Source: UMGS755 sp045597205
GTDB lineage: Bacteria; Bacillota; Clostridia; UBA1381; UBA9506
Length of the DNA: 7,171 nucleotides
Assembly (NCBI GenBank): GCA_045597205.1
Contig: JAZODT010000056.1
Location: forward strand, 1-7,171
Direction of reading: 5' to 3'
In this document: positions 5,108 through 7,171 of the stretch, piece by piece
How positions within the stretch are numbered: the first letter of the stretch is position 1
Layout of the letters: the number at the start of each line of letters is the position of its first letter
Position numbers and translations under genes: made by a program
Notes under the pieces: generated by a model
What the model was told of the DNA's origin: nothing
Seen by the model: only the letters and a program-made list of their open reading frames with translations
Database searches by the model: none

Positions 5108-5136
5108 ATTATATACCAATTTTTTTAAAATGTCAA
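5108..5136 (-). promoter_or_regulatory. Perfect consensus promoter of tRNA-Leu
   Basis: On the minus strand TTGACA (5131-5136) and TATAAT (5108-5113) are separated by 17 bp, the exact sigma-A consensus. Transcription would begin near 5101, giving a short 5' leader removed during tRNA maturation. The strength fits a stable-RNA gene. The stretch 5137-5212 beyond it is AT-rich and shows nothing recognisable. Confidence 0.92.
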
Positions 5137-5212
5137 GGGGTTTAAGCAATTTATATTTTAAATTTATTAAACCATAAATTATGAAAAACAAGTGTTAAAA
5201 ACAGGAAAAACA

Positions 5213-5241
5213 TTGACTTTTCTATGAGGATGAGATATAAT
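5213..5241 (+). promoter_or_regulatory. Sigma-A promoter reading into the TIM-SIS-YjbQ cluster
   Basis: TTGACT (5213-5218) and TATAAT (5236-5241) have a 17-bp spacer, one base off consensus. Predicted transcription starts near 5248 and leaves about 147 nt before the TIM-like gene. That leader is mostly the remnant of another gene, not a recognised riboswitch. The promoter may originally have served the lost transporter gene. Confidence 0.75.
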
Positions 5242-5268
5242 TAAATTGGCATATTTTGTTGATTGTAG

Positions 5269-5382
5269 AGCCATGGCGTCATTGGCACCTGGGTGGCTAT
5301 GGTGTCTGATTGGGTGATTCGCACATTGTTATTTATTATTCGATTTAAAAAAGGTAAATGGAAATTTAATAAAGTTATATAA
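5269..5382 (+). pseudogene. C-terminal remnant of a MATE-family efflux transporter
   Basis: An open frame of 37 codons after an in-frame TAG (5266-5268) ends at TAA 5380-5382. It reads GVIGTWVAMVSDWVIR, then TLLFIIRFKKGKWKFNKVI. This is the characteristic end of MATE drug/sodium antiporters: G-x-x-G-x-W-x-A-M, then D-W-x-x-R, a last membrane helix and R-F-x-x-G-K-W near the terminus. No start codon or ribosome binding site serves it, and the remaining 400 or so residues of a normal MATE protein are missing. A neighbouring frame just upstream reads KLAYFVD (5243-5263), which would fit the preceding MATE segment if a frameshift lies near 5264-5271. The stop overlaps the AAGGAG of the following gene, so the transporter was probably once directly upstream in the same operon and lost most of its length by deletion. 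The recognition rests on motif memory, not a search. Confidence 0.72.
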
Positions 5383-5394
5383 GGAGCGATTGTT

Positions 5395-6099
5395 ATGTAC
5401 AAAGGAATTACCATTAAACCGCCGTTTTTTGAAATTGGCCCCAAGGCTTATTTATACGGCGAAGAAATACTGAAACTGGCAAAGGTCATTGACGAAGTTG
5501 CAAAAAAGTATGACGTGGATGTTATTGTAACACCTCAGTATACCGACATTAAGTTGCTGGCAGACAACACCGAAAGAATTTTGGTGTTTGCTCAGCATAT
5601 GGATTCTTTAGAGGTTGGCCGTGGTTTAGGCAGCGTGCTGCCCGAAGCTGTTAAGGCTGCTGGTGCTGTTGGCGTTATGCTGAACCACGCAGAGAAACCC
5701 ATCTCTATGGAAGAAATTGAAAAAACCATTAAAAGAGCTGACGAAGTAGGTTTGGCTACCATCGTTTGTGCCGATACAGTTGAGGATGTTAAGGCTATTG
5801 CTAAAATGTCCCCCAACCTGATTGTGGCTGAGCCCACCGAATTAATCGGTACCGGTCAGACCAGTGACAGCAATTATGTGCTGGAAACAATTAAAACTGT
5901 TAATGAAATCAACCCCGATATTATGGTACTGCAGGGTGCCGGCATCTCCAACGGTCAGGATGTGTATAACACCATCGCTTTGGGTGCGCAGGCAACCGGT
6001 TCCACCAGTGGTATTATTAAAGCGGCAGATCCTTATGCTATGGTTGAAGAAATGCTCTACAACTTAAGAAAAGCATGGGACGATACTAACGGAAGGTGA
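5395..6099 (+). CDS. Archaeal-type triosephosphate isomerase homologue (TIM-barrel sugar-phosphate isomerase)
   Basis: A 234-residue single TIM barrel of the short archaeal triosephosphate isomerase type; classical bacterial enzymes are about 250 residues with an N-W-K-M-N start. Recognisable blocks are VFAQHMDSLEVGRGLGSVLP (64-83), PEAVKAAGAVGVMLNHAEK (83-101), AEPTELIGTG (145-154) and LQGAGISNGQDV followed by a G-x-x-x-x-x-x-S-G phosphate loop. Catalytic equivalents are present: K17 (aligned with the N-F-K-T-Y lysine), H98 in NHAE and E146 in EPTELIGTG. An aldose-ketose phosphate isomerase reaction is therefore expected. Whether the substrate is triose phosphate or another short sugar phosphate is open, because TIM paralogues acting on tetrulose phosphates are known. 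AAGGAG (5381-5386) fixes the ATG. It heads the cluster, with the SIS gene 4 nt downstream. Codon use leans to C-ending codons more than in the arginine genes. Confidence 0.85.
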   Translation: MYKGITIKPPFFEIGPKAYLYGEEILKLAKVIDEVAKKYDVDVIVTPQYTDIKLLADNTERILVFAQHMDSLEVGRGLGSVLPEAVKAAGAVGVMLNHAEKPISMEEIEKTIKRADEVGLATIVCADTVEDVKAIAKMSPNLIVAEPTELIGTGQTSDSNYVLETIKTVNEINPDIMVLQGAGISNGQDVYNTIALGAQATGSTSGIIKAADPYAMVEEMLYNLRKAWDDTNGR

Positions 6100-6103
6100 G
6101 CAC

Positions 6104-6703
6104 ATGAAACAAGAAGCATTACAGGCAGCTAAAGAAGCCTATAAAATTGAAGCAGAGTGCATTGCCACTATGCTTGACTATTTTGATGATGAAGCCTTTT
6201 CAAAAGCAGTCGAACTGCTGGCAAGTGCCGAGAGAATCGGTGCGGCCGGTAGCGGTCACAGCGGTATTATTTGTCAGCATTTTTGCCATTTAATGTGTTG
6301 TATTGAACGTCCTGCCCGCTTTATCTCGCCGGCAGAGGCTATTCACGGTGCTACAGGTTATCTGCAGGAGGGTGACGTGATGGTATTTGCCTCTCGCGGG
6401 GGCAAAACTAAGGAGCTTCTGCCCATTGTAGATATTTGTAAGGCAAAGGGTGTTAAAATCATTACGGTAACAGAAAATATGGAATCTCCGCTGGCAGAAC
6501 AGGCGGATGTTGCCTTAAAGCAGTATGTGAATCGGGAAACGGATAAATATAATGCACAGGGTACCACCTCTACCACAGCTCTTTGCATGATTTTCCACGC
6601 ATTGCAGACGGCGTTAATCGAGGAAACCGATTATAAAAACGAGCAGTTTGCCCTCATACATCCGGGTGGAGCTGTGGGCGAACGCCTGAATAAAAAGGGC
6701 TAA
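6104..6703 (+). CDS. SIS-domain sugar-phosphate isomerase, KpsF/GutQ-like, without CBS domains
   Basis: A 199-residue cytoplasmic protein with one SIS domain. The phosphate loop is AAGSGHSG (47-54), followed by SPAEAIHGATGYL (75-87), VFASRGGKTKELL (94-106) and TTSTTALCMIFHAL. It ends with ALIHPGGAVGERL (183-195), the hallmark of the arabinose-5-phosphate isomerase group. H81 and H186 match conserved histidines of that group. The lysine of the usual G-M-G-K-S-G is replaced by H52, and the CBS pair of full-length KdsD/GutQ (about 320 residues) is absent, so the substrate may differ. Helix 57-66 is cysteine-rich (C57, C61, C65, C66 with H59 and H62). The start follows GGAAGGTG, which overlaps the stop of the preceding gene, so translation is coupled with the TIM-like gene. 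6-phospho-3-hexuloisomerase is less likely because that family lacks the HPGG end. Confidence 0.85.
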   Translation: MKQEALQAAKEAYKIEAECIATMLDYFDDEAFSKAVELLASAERIGAAGSGHSGIICQHFCHLMCCIERPARFISPAEAIHGATGYLQEGDVMVFASRGGKTKELLPIVDICKAKGVKIITVTENMESPLAEQADVALKQYVNRETDKYNAQGTTSTTALCMIFHALQTALIEETDYKNEQFALIHPGGAVGERLNKKG

Positions 6704-6740
6704 AAATACGCAGATCGCGTGCGCTATGAATAAAGTCCCC

Positions 6741-6762
6741 AAAATGAGCAACGTCTCATTTT
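6741..6762. other. Intercistronic hairpin between the SIS and YjbQ genes
   Basis: AAAATGAG (6741-6748) pairs perfectly with CTCATTTT (6755-6762) around a 6-nt loop. A T run is built into the stem but none follows it (ACATAAC). It may attenuate, or act as an mRNA processing or stability element in the 102-nt gap. It is too weak to call a full terminator, and no good promoter lies after it. Confidence 0.45.
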
Positions 6763-6805
6763 ACATAACAAAAACTAAAAAATTAATTTTAAAGGAGAAT
6801 GTATC

Positions 6806-7171
6806 ATGGAATTTAAAGTGTATCAGAAAGAATTAGAACTGCAGTCAAGAGGCTGGATCCCCACTTTCCACGATGTATCTAAAGAAATTATGCAAATCGT
6901 TAAGGATTCTGGTGTTAAAAACGGTACTTGTACCATCGCTTCTCACCACACCACCTGCTCTGTTATGGTTCAGGAATGCTCTCACGACATTGACTCTTTT
7001 GATTTAGAGTTCCTGCAGCATGACCTGCTTGATATTATGAGAAAGCTGATTCCCGACTTTGCTGAAGAACACCAATATCGTCATCCGGGTCCCATCCATT
7101 CTCAGTTTGGCAGATACGTAAATGAACCCGGTGACTACACTAGCATGAACACCGACGGTCATCTGCGTAGC
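6806..7171 (+). CDS. YjbQ-family (UPF0047) protein, 3' end beyond the window
   Basis: The first 122 codons of an ORF running off the right edge. ATG 6806 is preceded by AAAGGAGAA. The fold-defining motif ASHHTTCSVMVQE (45-57) contains the H-T-T and E residues conserved in YjbQ proteins. DGHLRS (117-122) matches their second conserved histidine segment (H119). Between them lies a longer insertion (about 90-116, HPGP then an N-E-P-G-D-Y stretch), as in the longer members of the family. Some YjbQ proteins have been reported to have thiamine-phosphate synthase activity, but their physiological role is unsettled, so no reaction is assigned. It follows the SIS gene on the same strand after 102 nt and probably belongs to the same unit. 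Frequent CAC, ACC and ATC codons resemble those of the TIM-like gene. Confidence 0.85.
   Translation, partial: MEFKVYQKELELQSRGWIPTFHDVSKEIMQIVKDSGVKNGTCTIASHHTTCSVMVQECSHDIDSFDLEFLQHDLLDIMRKLIPDFAEEHQYRHPGPIHSQFGRYVNEPGDYTSMNTDGHLRS

Noticed and set aside
5273..5317. A 14-codon ORF with two Trp codons (MASLAPGWLWCLIG) that could be an attenuator leader peptide
   Set aside because: There is no proper ribosome binding site and no terminator or antiterminator pair after it. The same bases are better explained in another frame as the MATE transporter remnant.
5241..5444. Minus-strand 67-codon ORF across the start of the TIM-like gene
   Set aside because: It is antisense to the MATE remnant and to conserved TIM coding sequence, has no ribosome binding site and resembles no family.
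6760..6788. Possible promoter TTTACA with TTAATT before YjbQ
   Set aside because: The -10 matches consensus at only three of six positions in a generally AT-rich stretch, so it does not stand out.
1..7171. CRISPR array, prophage or complete insertion sequence
   Set aside because: No regularly spaced repeats, transposase, integrase or phage structural genes were seen anywhere in the window.

Overview
The window comes from an AT-rich, spore-forming Gram-positive bacterium, most likely an uncultured member of the Clostridia. The evidence is an alpha/beta-type small acid-soluble spore protein, strong AGGAGG-type ribosome binding sites, consensus sigma-A promoters, Rho-independent terminators and a tRNA with an encoded CCA end. 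No species can be named from the sequence.

Layout. Positions 1-240 hold the tail of a plus-strand pair of tiny translationally coupled ORFs and a bidirectional terminator. Positions 236-875 hold a minus-strand type II toxin-antitoxin operon (Phd/YefM-like antitoxin, RelE/ParE-like toxin) with its promoter and a possible operator. Positions 901-1268 hold a minus-strand SASP gene with an unusual C-terminus, its terminator and a probable forespore (sigma-G-like) promoter. Positions 1388-1991 hold a YgjV-family membrane protein gene behind a perfect sigma-A promoter. Positions 2013-4756 hold an arginine operon, argD-argF-GNAT acetyltransferase. Its promoter is covered by two ARG-box-like sites 20 bp apart, and it ends in a strong terminator. 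Positions 4751-4985 are non-coding, with a duplicated terminator repeat (40 bp, one mismatch) around a structured spacer. Positions 4986-5136 hold a minus-strand tRNA-Leu(CAA) with a perfect consensus promoter. Positions 5137-5212 are AT-rich with nothing recognisable. Positions 5213-5382 hold a promoter and a C-terminal remnant of a MATE-family efflux transporter. Positions 5395-7171 hold a plus-strand cluster: an archaeal-type triosephosphate isomerase homologue, a KpsF/GutQ-like SIS-domain protein and a YjbQ-family protein cut by the window edge.

How the genes work together. ArgD and ArgF supply two steps of ornithine/citrulline/arginine synthesis, and the operator architecture suggests ArgR repression by arginine. 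The co-transcribed GNAT is a candidate, unproven, for the acetyl-transfer step of the same pathway. The TIM-SIS-YjbQ cluster looks like a small sugar-phosphate module of unknown substrate. It is the part of the window most worth following up, together with the decayed MATE gene that seems to have been its former upstream neighbour.
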